This document shows positions 1 to 11,862 of a stretch of DNA of 64,000 bases, piece by piece. How positions within the stretch are numbered: position 1 is the stretch's first letter; each line of letters starts with the position of its first letter. The DNA is from Pisaster brevispinus (Eukaryota; Echinodermata; Asteroidea; Forcipulatida; Asteriidae): the NCBI GenBank assembly GCA_023634235.1, contig JAMKCF010000004.1, positions 22,204,527 through 22,268,526 on the forward strand, read 5' to 3'. The notes under the pieces are model-generated. The model was not told the origin of the DNA and ran no database searches. It saw only the letters and a list, made by a program, of their open reading frames with translations. The translations under genes were made by a program, and so were the position numbers.

Positions 1-154
1 AAAAGGTAGAAATGCCATAATTTCAATGTACCTCCTAAGATCTGGATACCAGTTTCAGACTTTTGTTGTCAGCAGTGACCCTCACCCCTAAAGTGAAAGA
101 TGTGCTTTGCTCTGCTGTTGTCCAAGACATTGTAATGCTTTTTAAATCTTTCAG

Positions 155-250
155 CTAGCTTGGTATGGCTTTGACTTGATCACAGTTGAAGAAATTTCCA
201 AACTGAGATGCTATTATCTTGGAGAAACTTGGTCTGTAGATGAATACATT
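155..250 (+). CDS. Unidentified internal coding exon (32 codons)
   Basis: A stretch between a good acceptor (pyrimidine-rich ending tctttcag) and a consensus donor (gtaagt) is open over exactly 32 codons in phase 0. The peptide begins LAWYGFDLITVEEIS and ends WSVDEYI. The composition (W, Y, C, charged residues) looks like a real globular protein and not a repeat. I do not recognise the family. The rest of its gene must lie mostly to the left of the window. No convincing continuation was found to the right: the exon-like segment at 7903-7954 could follow only with weak support. The splice signals are seen directly; coding status is inferred. Confidence 0.5.
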
Positions 251-1674
251 GTAAGTAGGTCTTTACTTGCCTATAGTGACTGATCGCACACAGTTGTAGA
301 CTACTCATTAGTTTCTTATTATTTCCCCCCTCGTGGTGAATCTAGAGTAATTAAGTGTTAAGTAGAACGTGTGGGTGAGGCATTATAACAATAAAGAGAC
401 TTGCCGCAGAGGCCATAGGCCACCAAGGATGCTCACCATTAGCGTAGACTTGGAATTTGACTGTAGCAGAAAAGTAGTACTGTATTTCCAGTGCAGTGGC
501 ATTACCGGAGGGTGGAAGGAGGGTGGGGGGGGGGGGGGCAAATTTGAATCAAACCTTTTAAGCCAAGATTTGGGATTTAAGCCCAGATTGTTTACACCTT
601 TTAAAGGCAAACGCAGTCTCTGATTGTACTCCTTTGCGGGTGTTTTTCAGAAATGCTGTAACATTGGGACGGCTTCAGCCACTATAATATTGTGCCTCGG
701 TCTCAAACCAAATCTAGGCCTGTTCTATTAATTGATTGTGATCTCAAAGGCAATAAAATGGTTTGGTGCATGAAGTAACTCTTTGCTACTTCAAATATAA
801 CAATGATGACATCATCAAAATATTAAACAGCGCCCTCTGGTAAATCGTTTAAACAAATGTTTCAAGCCGTTTTTCCTTAATCTTCTTGCGTTTTTGATGT
901 TCAGAAGCATTTTGTTTACTTGTTGCTGAACACCCTGCGTTCGTTGGCAAACAAACACTGTATGTCTAGTTATAAATTAATTCTTCTTCTTCATTTTTCC
1001 ATCACACACACGCATGTACACCAGCAAGGTTTTAGCCAGGATTTGGTAAAAGGGTGTCCAAATTTGCTGGAAATTGAAAAACTTGGTGTCCAAATTGTTC
1101 ACTTACAATACATTTACATGTAATAAAACACGGTGTCCAAATTCAAAACAGGGTGTCCAAAAGACACCCAGACACCCCTCTGGCTAACACTATGTTCACC
1201 GGAACATGAGTAATATACTATACAATACACTATATAATTATCGTAACTTGCACATGCAAAGTGTGCGGATGAAGGTCTCCAAAAAGCATGGCTTGTTGAT
1301 TGGAGACCCCTCTTTATACAATACCAACTAAAACAAAACAACGATTGTGATCTCAAAAGCAATAAAAACAGCATTAGCAACCAAGAGAGACAGTAACTGA
1401 ATTACAACACAAGACTGTTTTGTAAGGTTTTAATTAACTTGAGCTCATTAGAAGCGAAGGAACACCACTCTCGGCAAATAATTACACTCCAGTTAAGTCG
1501 CTAATTTGAAAACAGATATTTAAGATACCCCATGTGTAGGAAGATTGGACTCAACTGAGCCGCGCCAAAGCTTGGGTGATTTATCTTTAAAAACTAGTGA
1601 CATTTTTAATTACTTTTTTTTTTTTTTTTAAAGTTAGGGGTCATCTAACTTCTTTACGTAACCTAAGTCGCACA
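251..1674. other. Non-coding stretch with simple repeats
   Basis: No supported gene. It holds a poly-G run near 525-538, a short segment at 1030-1180 in which 'ggtgtccaaatt' recurs four or five times, and AT-rich unique sequence. The small open frames here have no family features. Confidence 0.5.
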
Positions 1675-1675
1675 G

Positions 1676-1960
1676 GGGGATATAGCTGAGTGGTTAAGAG
1701 CACTGGACTCAAAATTCTGGTGTTTCTGATCAGCCGAGCGTAGGTTCGAGCCCAGGACGTGGCACTTATGTCCTTAAGCAAGACACTTAGCCATTATTGC
1801 TTTGTCCTTCGGATGGGATGTAAAGTCATCGGTCCCATCTGTTTTGTCGTTCGCATAAAAGAAGCTACTTTCTTCCGCCACAGCCTCAGTTGGGTGTACA
1901 GTGCTGTTGCTATGGGGCTTCTATGTTCCTAAAAGAGAATAAAAGTGTAGTAACGAGGTC
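1676..1960 (+). repeat. tRNA-derived SINE, family T2 (Leu/Ser-like head)
   Basis: The head has an A-box-like tagctgagtggttaagag and a B-box ggttcgagccc, followed by the family signature 'gtcc-tta-agcaagacactta' and 'cttcggatgggatgtaaag'. The same body recurs at 12718-13156, where it is most complete. It ends without the (ATT)n tail seen there. Confidence 0.75.
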
Positions 1961-3040
1961 TTAAATGCCCATTTAAAACCAGCAGGGTTGTGCAAAGTTG
2001 TAAACGGATGTTTAAGACTGATTCACCACTCTTTAAATCCCATTTATAAATATACTTTCCATTAAAAACATCAAAAACCCTTTAAAAGTTTTAAAGAACA
2101 AATCTGAGAGTTTAGCCTTAGCTCACCTCGACTCTGCGTTGAATTTCTATGTTTGTGTTGAGCGCTAAGTAGCTCCTTGTGCAAGTTCCGAACTTGCGCG
2201 CTTAAGCTAAAACTATCGCATGTAAGTTTCAAACTTAATTGGGCTAAATACGTGCCCTAGCAGCCTAAGCGGGGCTGTGATTTGCGTGCTCTGTGCAACC
2301 ATTTGATAGCGCCCTCTTTTGACTCAATGAGGTCAGGTCATGTTTAAACACGAATAATTGTGTTTACATCGGGTGTTTAATCAAGGCGTTGTGATCTCCT
2401 CTTGGCCAATCAGAATGGATAAACTGTCCCAGATAATTTATGAATGCATGTTGGTTGTATAGCCACAGACGCTTCGTCGCCTCGTTACGTGTAACCATAC
2501 GTATGAAATATAACATATCAACATGTAGAAATAAATTTCCATTATTCACCACTGGTTTTAACACTTGGTTTTCCGAGGTAATGCATGAAAATGGAGCTCG
2601 TGTATAAACACCATTGTATTGTTCAGTGTTTACTGACCTCAATTCCTACGAGTCCAATTCGCGAAGGAATTCCTGGTTTGCCATGATTTTATGGGTGATT
2701 TGATACATGTTACTATGGTAACAAAGCAGAATTGGTTCGGGAGTCGGGACAATTGCTTTGAATACTGCACGGGCATTTTTTTTTTTTTTTTTTTTTTTTT
2801 TCAATGCAAGCTTGCTAATAATTAGGTTTGATTGAACAAGAAAAAGATATAAAAACCTACCGGATGAAGAGGTACATTTTCCACTAATTGGATTTGTGCT
2901 TAATGCACATTTACTGTCATTTTACCGAAGCTGCCTTTTGAGCAGTTGTATGAACGATGAAAATAGGACTATTAGGATTATTGGTAATGTACTGGAAACT
3001 GTGTTTTCGAATATGTATTACAATTTTTTATTATTATTTG
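1961..3040. other. Repeat-poor non-coding stretch
   Basis: No gene supported. A T-run at about 2779-2801 and AT-rich sequence are the only notable features. The 92-residue minus-strand open frame near 2364-2642 has no recognisable motif. Confidence 0.4.
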
Positions 3041-3545
3041 GGTTTGAACAAAGAAAAATTGACTGGAGCAGGACTTGAACCAATGACCTCCAGATTAATG
3101 TACCAGCGCTCTACCAGCTGAGCTATCCAGCCTTATGTTGGCGGTCTCCCTATTAGTCAATATCTTTGTTCAGGGGGTGCCAGTCAGAAGCCGTTCAACC
3201 GTTAGCTGCCGTGTAGCCAGGGATCACACCCAAGTTTACGATACAACCTGGGAAGCGGCAGCCACGGGATCACCTTAAGGGGATGTGGCTTTTTAACCTT
3301 AAATATCAAGTAATAAACCACAAGGGAAACTGACTGTCAGTGGTCATTTACTTAAAATTTTGAATTGTGCTGTTTTTTTTTATAATATTCATTTGTGAAA
3401 TTTGGTATGATAAGTGATAACCAACTGAGTTATCTAGCCCTATGTTAGCCAAAAGAGGGCTGGATAGCTCAGTTTGTAGAGCAAGAGCTGGAGGTCTTTG
3501 GTTCAAATCCTGCTCTAGTCAATTTTTCTTTGTTCAACCCCAAGT
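3041..3545. repeat. Composite T1 repeat: two opposed tRNA-like heads
   Basis: On the minus strand 3061-3132 folds as a tRNA-like sequence (D-arm agctcagctggtagagc, T-arm with ggttcaagtcc). On the plus strand 3458-3520 is a second, shortened tRNA-like head, and the relic of another minus head lies at 3421-3450. Outer flanks share 'ttgaacaaagaaaaattga' in opposite orientation. The body at 3134-3345 reappears at 29022-29215. The head is most like a tRNA-Lys. It is a repeat and not a functional tRNA gene: acceptor pairs are degraded and one head lacks anticodon-arm bases. Confidence 0.75.
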
Positions 3546-3701
3546 TACATGTATCTTAAAATTTACCTAGTCACTTTCCTTTGTGGTTGATTACTTGTTA
3601 TTTGATTTTTGTTAAACTTTCAAATGCACAAGCGTGTAAATCTTTTTCATTGTCAGCGCCATTTATAAAAAAAAACTAAGTAGAACCTTAAATATTTTAT
3701 A

Positions 3702-4097
3702 CAGGATTGGTACCAAAAAACCCCATCATTGTTTAATTTTAGTCTGAAAGCTTACAGATTATGAAGTTCATACTAGAATCACTTTTTTGGTGAAACATTT
3801 TCCTCTGAAATAAAGTCATATTCAAGAAAACTGTATCTGAAAATCTAAAAATAAAAATGCAACAGCTGATTTTGGTTGTTAACAACCCAAATTAAGGACA
3901 ATGCTGAAATTTGTGCTTTTTTTTTTTTTACTATTTTGTCCTGACTCACAGAACAGATTGAATACAAATTGTCACAAGTTTTTTTACTTTATCTGTATAC
4001 ATATGGTTGATCAATGGTCACACAAAACATGAACACTGTCTGCTATTTTGTCTATTTTGACTACATTTTGACTATTTTGTCAGCTCTACCAATCCTG
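3702..4097 (+). mobile_element. MITE M1, TIR CAGGATTGGTA with TA target duplication
   Basis: The left end CAGGATTGGTA and right end TACCAATCCTG are exact inverted repeats, each flanked by TA. The 396-bp interior has no coding capacity and is shared with copies at 22635-22995, 23934-24285 and, reversed and truncated, about 6535-6765. A TA duplication and short TIRs are typical of non-autonomous Tc1/mariner-like elements; the superfamily assignment is inference. Confidence 0.85.
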
Positions 4098-4633
4098 TAT
4101 AATACATTTAAAATTGAAACCGTATTGAAATATAGCAGGGACATTTCTTGCTTGTCAATCAATAAGTATTATACAAACAAGTTAAGTGTTTCATCTTGTA
4201 TCTATTTGTTGTTTTTGATGGCATACCCCAGGCTGGTTGATGATTTCGCCATCGTTTTCAAGAGCCACTTACCTTAAAATAACAAATTACTGCTTAATAT
4301 AGGAAGGGGCTTTATCTCAATTGCATTTTTCATTTTCATGGAGAGCAAACAACAACAAAAACATGCATATGGCACATTGCAACAGAAGAGCACATCTAGG
4401 CGTACGACCCAGGGTGTGGGATGGTTGGTGGGTGGAGGGTGACTGTTCCCCCATATTCGGGCAAAACGGTTAGGAAATCTTGGGCATAGCAAGAAGAAGA
4501 AAAGATCGGAAAGAGAAAGCAAAAAGATTTTTACCATTGTAAAGTTTTGGTCAAATCAACCCCAACTAAAGAGTCCCCATACCCCCCCCCCCCCTGGCTC
4601 TTCAAGGAAAAGGAGTTGATTTATAAGTCTGAT

Positions 4634-4869
4634 TTGGGATTGAACAAAAAATTACCAGAGCGGGATTTGAACTAGCGACCTCTGGTTTAACGTGCCGGCG
4701 CTCTACCAACTAAGCTATCTTTCCCTAATGTTGGCATGTCTCCCTATTCGGTCAATATCTTAGTCCGCCAACATAGGGCTGGATAGCTCAGTTGGTAGAG
4801 CGCCGGCACGTTAAACCGGAGGTCGTTGGTTTGAAACCTGCCCTGTTGATTTTTCTTAGTTCAACCCCA
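4634..4869. repeat. T1 tRNA-like inverted pair (long hairpin)
   Basis: Left arm 4634-4735 (minus-strand tRNA-like head) and right arm 4767-4869 (plus-strand head) are inverted copies of about 100 bp with a spacer of about 31 bp. The right head reads ggctggatagctcagttggt and onward to a degraded T-arm. Transcribed, the pair would fold into one long hairpin. Confidence 0.8.
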
Positions 4870-6195
4870 AATCATTTTTTTTAAAACTACCCAGTCAGGT
4901 TCCCTTGTGGTTTATAACTTCATTTGGTCTGTTATGAGTAATGAATCAATGGTTTCACATTAATATCTTGATTTTGGTTTGGAATTACACCGAGGCCATG
5001 TGAAGTGCCCTTTGCAAAATAAAAATGGCCCTGCCCTCTCAAATATGAAACTCCTCGCCATTTAAAAAACTTATTTTAAAAAGCATGGAGTATCGCCACT
5101 TCCTTAAAAACCAATCATATATTTCCATGTTGTTAGCGCTCTATCAAGAAACTCTTTTTCCTCATTAAAATAAATATTAAGGATGCAGACTGACCCAATT
5201 GGGAATCTCTTTGTGCCTTGAATGAGACACACACTTTTGACCAATAGCATTCTTCAAATGCCTGCATTCTCATTTGGGAGCTTACACCCTTTTGAGTTGA
5301 GCCTGATTGAGAATGCTGACCCGATGCACTCTTCCCAATGAAGACATCAGTTGAATGGGTCATCATTTGCAGCCCGATTCCAAACACTACTCCCCCAGTG
5401 TGGACACCACATGACCCCGAACACCTGAATCCCGATTGTGAATGCCGGTCCCAATTGAAACCCAACACCTCCATGGAGAACTTCAATCGGCTGCAAACTG
5501 GGTCATTCTTTATTAACACCACCCTCTGACAAACTTTTCCTTCAGTGAAGTCTTAAGTGCTTGCCCGATTATGCCCTCCTTCTTTGTCGCCATCTCAAAG
5601 AAGGAGGTCCGTCGGGCTCTATCATCAAGTGCCTTATTAAGAACGACACCTGGTACGCTAGTGAGCATCTTCAATACTAATCCCCATGTCAGCTATGCTC
5701 CTAACTTAAAAAAGACTGCTCTATTGTGAATACAAGAAAGATACTTGTAAAAGGAATAGTCAAATGTCATTTAAGATGTTTCGGAATCGGAGAAGGTGCT
5801 CGGCGAATGTAATTAGCTTTAGTAACTTCTCAGTGAAAATTTAAATCGTAAACCTTTTTCAGTCGCTAGAATCGAAGACAGTCTGTCATTCCCAGTACTC
5901 GTCTCGAAGTCGAGCAGCACACCTTGATATCGAGCATCAAGATTTAATTGATAGGTGACGATTTTTGCTACCCAAGACGCAATGCGGAGGGCAAGAGGGA
6001 CTTACGCTGGGACAGGATTCAATCAACGGAGAGCGCTGGATGATTTGTGTGACATTTTCAGCTGAGTACGAACCGGAAGCCAGCAAGCATCGGCTCTTGT
6101 TAGTGACATGGATGCTCATCTGTGATGGATGAGATGCATAGACGGTGTGACAGTAACTTTACGAAAGTCGCTTCGGTGAAGAGAATACACTCATC
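4870..6195. other. Non-coding stretch
   Basis: No gene supported. A perfect 12-bp inverted repeat (cctccttctttg) lies at about 5575-5607. The region 5180-5530 repeats short 'attgggaatg' and 'cccaattg' motifs, which give a spurious 129-codon minus-strand open frame. 5930-6190 is somewhat GC-richer but carries stops in every frame. Confidence 0.4.
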
Positions 6196-6210
6196 GGGGC
6201 TTGGAAATTA

Positions 6211-6280
6211 AACACTGGACCGCAGGCCTGAGGCCAGTGATTTTAGTGGTGGGCCAGTAAACTCACGACCGGACAAGCCA
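6211..6280 (-). repeat. Single-unit relative of the 46.3-47.0 kb array
   Basis: Read on the minus strand this segment has the order 'gtccggtcgtgagtttactggccc', then 'aatcactggcctcaggcc', then 'ccagtgttt'. That is the same order as the edges of the 19-copy array at 46349-46995, but with one unit only. It is either the unexpanded form of a dispersed element or a contracted copy. Confidence 0.65.
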
Positions 6281-6534
6281 AATGGTCTTGTGTTTTTTCA
6301 TTTGAATAAGAACAGGCTTCCTCATTGTGTTCTTTGTGAAAACAAATTTGACTTTGAATCTGATCATTCTATTTCAATTCTGTTGAGTACCGAAGTCTGC
6401 TCACCCATAAGCCAAATGAAATAGATCTTCTCTTCATGCTTGTTCAAACCCTTTGTAATTCTGGTCTTGTAAAATAAATTCTGGTACAGGCAAACTTTTG
6501 AGCTGCAAGCTGAGAAAACAACTGAAGAACCATG

Positions 6535-6765
6535 CCCAATTTTCAGGACGTAAACACATTCTCCTTAATTTTGGTTGTAACAACTGAAATCAGCGGTTGT
6601 GTAAAAAAAAAAAAAATAAATGGTTTTCAGATACAGTTTTCTCGAATATGACTTCATTTCAGTGGAAACAGAAAAAATTTGGTTCTAGTATGAATTTCAT
6701 AATCAGTAAGCTTTCAGACTGAAATTAAACAACTTGATGTTTTTTATACTTACCAAATCTGTATA
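6535..6765 (-). mobile_element. MITE M1, partial reversed copy
   Basis: The interior of M1 appears in reverse orientation (ccttaattttggttgtaaca, tctgaaagcttactgatt when complemented). It ends near 6763 with a decayed TIR (taccaaatctgta). The other end is missing. Confidence 0.65.
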
Positions 6766-7042
6766 CTATCTTTAAGTTAAGGCATACACATGTAAGTGAA
6801 TCCACAGTCTGTTTTCTTGTTTTTTCGTTATCCGTTTGACTTGTTTACATGTTTTTGGTTGGTCTGTCTATAGGCTGTCTTCTACAAGCCTTGATTTAAT
6901 CTGACAGCCTCATACTCTCTTTACGTCTGGTCTATGTAGACTATTCCCCTTCGTTTGCTGTATTTGTTATTTCATTTTATCTGTGTAATCTTTTTTTTGA
7001 ATGTTATTGGAAAAGTGTTCCATTGGAAAAGTGTGTCATTTA

Positions 7043-7290
7043 GTGATTTAGTGCATCGGACTCAAGTTTCTGGTGGCTGAGTCATCAGGGTGTGGGTTCG
7101 AATCCCGGTCATGGACACTTGTGTTCTTCTTGAGCAAGACACTTAACTATAATTGCTTCTCTTCGCCCAGGAGTAAATGGGTACCTGCGAGGGTAGAGAT
7201 GGTTCTTGTGATTGATTTAGCTTGGTGCGCTACATATTTGGCAGCACAGGCCGTATACTCCCAAGGGAGCTGAGATGGTTTGAGGAATGA
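7043..7290 (+). repeat. SINE T2 copy
   Basis: The head includes 'gcatcggactcaagtttctggtg' and a B-box gggttcgaatcccgg, then 'ttgagcaagacacttaacta' and the variant body 'gtaaatgggtacctgcgag'. This variant body is shared with 19676-19900 and partly with 35497-36112, so it is a subfamily distinct from the copy at 12718. Confidence 0.75.
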
Positions 7291-8211
7291 CATAAATGGC
7301 CAAGTGACAATGTTTAATAATATTGGAGCGCCATTTATTGATCACAAATAACTGTTTATTTTAACTGAATTGATAATTTTTACAAACGTGCTAAGCAGGG
7401 CAAACTTTCCCAGCAGGAATTGGTATAATAACTACATGATATTACTAACTGCAACAGTGTGTTGGAAAACCCAGGAAACTTGTGTTTCTGTCAATAAAAT
7501 ACTACCTGTAATTCTAAGGGCAAGGATGAAATGACATTTAGAAAAATTTCAGCAAACAATGTGGAGAGAATTTAAAACATATCTGGGTTAATTGCTATAT
7601 TGAGGTATATTTGTACTGTGTCATTCAAAACCCTGTATCCATTTTTAATATTTATGTCGTCTATCAAATTTTGTACACACGCACCTGTTTTAAATTATTA
7701 ATTTTTGGGGGTAAAAGTCTTGATGAAATATTCATATCAAATGTCTGGTCATGGAAGAGATAAACAGAATGTATAACATAAGCCACAGACAGTAGGGTAT
7801 TTTTTTGTTTTCACCCAAGGACTAGCTACAAGTCTAGGTTTGTCTCCCCGCACGATCTCCATATAAATTGAGTTGCTAGAATTCATTTTGATTCATTTAC
7901 AGAGAGTGCTGATGACAGCGAGCAGTGTACTTGTAGTTGCAGCTATTACACCAGGTAAGGTTTTAAAGATGTCACACCTTTTCTCTGTTCGTTTCAAGAG
8001 CTTTGTCAAAGTGGAATTCGTTTCACGAAGTAGACATTTAGCAATGATTGGACTGGCCTTGGAGTTTGTTTAGTTCGCGTGTGTTGTTGAAGGCATGATA
8101 CGGTTGAAGCGATTGTCTGGGATAAAAGGTTTAGACATGTTCAACTCTGAGGACTTGAGACCTTTTCACTTCAGACAATTTTTGCAGGCAACTTGGAAGC
8201 AACCAACTGTT
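7291..8211. other. Non-coding stretch with one exon-like segment
   Basis: Apart from the weak exon candidate at 7903-7954 I see nothing coding. Sequence is AT-rich and unique within this window. Confidence 0.4.
7903..7954 (+). other. Weak exon candidate (52 nt)
   Basis: It has an acceptor (ttcatttacag) and a strong donor (gtaagg) 52 nt apart. Two frames are open across it (RVLMTASSVL... or ESADDSEQC...), neither recognisable. In the frame required to join the RD3 exon in phase 0 it contains a stop, so it could serve RD3 only as 5' UTR. It could equally be chance. Confidence 0.25.
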
Positions 8212-8512
8212 TGTTTGTTTGTTTGTTGGGGTTGTTGGTTTGTTTAGATGATCTTCCCGTCAAGGGAACTCAGCAAACTCCCACAAGGGGATATAAACGC
8301 CAAGCTGGCAACAGCCAATCTCTCTCATACAAACATTGGTTTTTACGTCTATGATGATGAACTGCACAAATCAATCAATTGTGATTCAGTAACTAGACGA
8401 CAATACTTATTCTATTCAACCGTGAAATTAGCGGTTGGTTTGGTGAGATTCGAACCCACAACCTTGTGATTGCAAGTCCTGCAGTCTTACCACTGGACTA
8501 CAGTTATTTATG
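8212..8512 (-). repeat. tRNA-derived SINE, family T4 (Cys-like head)
   Basis: On the minus strand, a head at about 8503-8431 contains gttagac/gtaagac-type D-arm sequence, an anticodon region 'ttgcaat' (GCA, Cys-like) and B-box gggttcgaatc. The body runs down to a T-rich end (complement of an A-rich tail) near 8212. The second copy in the window is at 31208-31797. Confidence 0.7.
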
Positions 8513-8997
8513 CTGCACTTTATAGGCATAAAGGTTAGTGCAGCAGCAAAAGAGACATTTTTTCCTGAGAGTTTCTTACTACCTCCAAATAGATTATGTG
8601 AACATTTAAATGTGAAGATTTGTTTCTTCAGTGAGATTGCTTGGACCTCATTTTGATTTTCACAGAACCAAATGAAATCTGGTGAGTTAATGAGAAACAC
8701 ATTTATTTGACAAATGCCATAATTTTGAAAAAAATTAGCCTTATTTTCGATGGGGCAGGGCAAGTTTTCTTGGTTAAGAGTGTCTGTTTCTGTGTTGGTT
8801 TTTAGTTTGAATATTGCAAGAGACAGTCAAAAATAAACCCACTTACCATTGTGTGCTTGGCAAAAGGTCGCAAATAATGTGCAAAACAGTGTGTTTTAAG
8901 AAAATAACTGCCTATCTCTCTCTTTTCATTTCTTTCCACCTGACTGCTTCTGTTACACCCAAATACCTGTTTATGTGCGTTGTGTTGTCATTTTAGC

Positions 8998-9107
8998 CTC
9001 TGAGAAAGACTCAACTTGGGTCGAAACAACAGGCCCATTAACTATTTTTCTTGCATTTATACCATAAGTCCTTTTGGTTGGTAAGAATATTACAACAGCT
9101 AATTCTA
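8998..9107 (+). repeat. F2 repeat, one arm
   Basis: It contains 'gagaaagactcaacttgggtcgaaac' in two-part form (a short hairpin then tcgaaac) and the downstream signature 'ataccataagtccttttggttggtaag'. Both are shared with 9690-9880 and 39467-39705. Confidence 0.65.
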
Positions 9108-9689
9108 TTCCCGCCAAATAACTGAGTATGAAAGTTTCTTCAGGTTTTGTTTGTCATTCATCAGTCATTAAAGTTACATTTTTATAGTAATGTGAAAACA
9201 TGTTTGTGGAGTAATTCTAGCAACAAAAATGCTTCATTTATTCCCCAAAGAATTCATTTTATTGCCGAGGAACTTCAGCTTTGACAATGCCTTGTACTTT
9301 GCGTGCCCGGCAGGCAGAAGGTCATGGAGCCTTCGTCCTCCAGCCGGTCACCCGATGAAAAGCGAAGGCCGGCAGCTTTTCCTGCATACGCACTTGTGAA
9401 GTTCAAAGACAGTCTGTGATGCACTTTCAGATTGTTGATACAGATTCAGTTGTTGACGAAAGGAAAAGCTTTTTTTTGTGTGTTATTGGACAGGCTGTCT
9501 TGACGTTACACTTCACATCTCGTACATCCGTGTGTGTGTACAATGCATCCCTGTGTAGACATCTACTTGTGCTCTTTTCTCTCTCTTAAACAGGTACTTG
9601 AGCACGGAAAAATTTCAACGGGGATGCTATTTAAACTTGTTTATAATATGTTTTGTTTATCATTAAATTGTTATTTTGATGTTTTGCAA
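9108..9689. other. Non-coding stretch with a GC-richer island
   Basis: 9290-9420 is clearly GC-richer than its surroundings, and one minus-strand frame is open for about 55 codons across it without a Met-led start. No family is recognisable. The rest is AT-rich. Confidence 0.35.
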
Positions 9690-9880
9690 AAAAATAGTTA
9701 GTGGCCTGACGTTTCGACCCTGGCAGAGTCTTTCTCGAAGGCTAAAAGAAAGACGCTGCTAGGGTCGAGAAAGACGCTGCTAGGGTCGAAACGTCAGGCC
9801 ACTAACTGTTTTTGTTTGCATTTATACCATAGGTCCTTTTGGTTGGTAAGCAGTTTGCAAAAGCTAATACTATTTTGTCA
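9690..9880. repeat. F2 fold-back repeat
   Basis: Inverted arms 'gttagtggcctgacgtttcg' and its complement face each other, with an internal direct repeat 'gaaagacgctgctagggtcga' (two copies). The plus-side tail 'ataccataggtccttttggt' matches the other F2 copies. Confidence 0.75.
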
Positions 9881-10479
9881 TTTTGATATTTTGACGTCTC
9901 CGAATATTTTTGTAATTATCGATCAAAAAGTTAGGCCCCTAACCTGAAGGTTTTGGGGAAAACTAGCTACGATTCTGCCGCTGACGGCCTGCTTCAAAAT
10001 TAAAATACTTTGAGGCCCTTTGTGGGATGTTGCTTTGTTATTGCAACAAAGCGGCTGTACAAAACGGAGCACCCACAAGTGACGTATTTTGATTGATGAT
10101 GTCACGGGGCTTTGCGGGAATCTTTCTGAAAAGCACTGGAGCAGGGTGTTTCAAAATGATTGTTTTTTTCCAACAATTAAAATCTGTGTACTCTCATGTG
10201 AACGTAATTTCCTTGTTGATTGATAACATTTGAAATGAACTTCAGCAAAGAACACTTGCCATTTTCATTCAATCTTGTCTTTGACACCAATTAACTTTTA
10301 TAACTTTGATTTCTTTCCTTTTTAAACCCCGTAACTTTGTCAATAAACTATTGTTTTTAACTAAATGAATTTTGTACACTCATGTGCCGTTCAAAAACTA
10401 GATTTTTGTGATTTTTTTTAATTATGTGAACAATAACATTTCTTATTCTAATTTTTAGTTCTTAGGAAGTTCCTTGGAC

Positions 10480-10800
10480 ATCCAGGGCTCACCCTTAACA
10501 CTAGCCCCAGCTGCTCTGGGCTAGTAAACACCACTTGTTAACCTGCCCTGTGGGCTACTAACAACTGTGCCACCTACTTTTTTTTAAATGCTGATATTTC
10601 TTTCTTTTCAGATGTGAATATTTAATAATGTTTTTAATGTGTTAATTTGTTTTTGAATGTCTAAATGATCTCTACCACAAATACATCAGAAAGATACATT
10701 TATTGACAAAACATCTTTACAAATCTGGGCTACTAAAACTTCCTGGGGGCAAGTTAAATCGCACAGTCTGGGCTACTTTGCAAAAAAAAAAAAAGCTTAA
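10480..10800 (+). repeat. Dispersed repeat (copy 1)
   Basis: The segment from 'cacccttaacactagccccag' (in part) to 'gggctactaaaacttcctgg' is related to a second copy at 11863-12430. That second copy is interrupted by a fold-back arm (12048-12284). Confidence 0.6.
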
Positions 10801-11862
10801 GCGCAAGGCCTAAACCTCTCTTTAAAATTTGCCCGATGTAGACATGCCATCAGAGCCCAGGTAAATGGAAATATATTACGGGCGTGTTTGTTGGCTCGTC
10901 TGGTGCTTGTCAAGAACGAGGCAATTGTTCTGAACTGAATAATGGATTAGGAAAGGTGGACCTTGGAATATTATTTTGAGAGTAAGAGAAGGCAGGTTTC
11001 CTCCTGAAAATGGCAAGCTGCTTGGAGTAAAATCTTGCAAGAAATAAGAACAAACCCTCATAGCTCGATTCAATGTATTGTGCTTACAAAAATTGTAAAC
11101 TAATTGTAAACTGTCATTATCCAACTGGGTAATAGTCAACACAATTTCTTTGGTGTAAACATTTGTTGCTTTTTTTAATAACTCTGTGATTGGTGTCTTT
11201 TTATGAACGTTTTCTCTATTTTAGATTTTTGTATTTTTTTTGCGTGTGATTTGTGGAATATTTTTTGATTTGTGCTTCTATTTATGTAAATTGCTCAGAG
11301 GCCTTCGGGCTTTGGACGCAATATTAAGTGTTTTTCTTTAAAAATTGTATTATTATTATTATTTCATTTTATCACAGCATGCAAAAGAAAGATAACATTT
11401 TTTTCTTTTGTGCCGGTAACTCCTTGAGTCAGGCTACGTCCCGTAGCCTTAGATCTCAAGGGTCTTTCTATCATTATGTAACTTTCCTCTTGCCTTGTAA
11501 TCTAGTGAGGTTTGCGGATGTGGAGACACCTTGTACATAAGTATCTTTCCATTACAGATTACATTTGTTTTTGTTGTCAATTGATCTTGTATCTTAAGTC
11601 CTTAGACAGAATGATTTTTTTTTTTTATGTATTAAAGGATGGGGATGAAGATTGTAAATTGTAAATGTCAAGGTGAGACTGAAGGCTCGCCGTAATCTTG
11701 AAGTTGTTTTCTTTAAGATCAGGTGGTATTTGAAATGTTTTAGCTGGATGCTTATGCTGTGCATTATCATCAATGGCAATCCAATTACAGTATCAAATAT
11801 CTTGTGTTATAATAACAATAATAATAATAATAGTAATATAATATTGCCATATATATATACAA
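10801..11862. other. Non-coding stretch
   Basis: No gene or strong repeat. A few poly-T tracts and an (AAT)n run near 11813-11832 are present. The open frames at 10876-11903 on both strands are low-complexity, with no domain. Confidence 0.4.

Noticed and set aside
4778..4850. Possible functional tRNA gene
   Set aside because: The same sequence recurs as a repeat with constant non-tRNA flanks and decayed acceptor pairing; it is a tRNA-derived repeat head.
5133..5522. 129-codon minus-strand frame
   Set aside because: Built on short repeated cccaattg/attggg words; no domain and no splice support.
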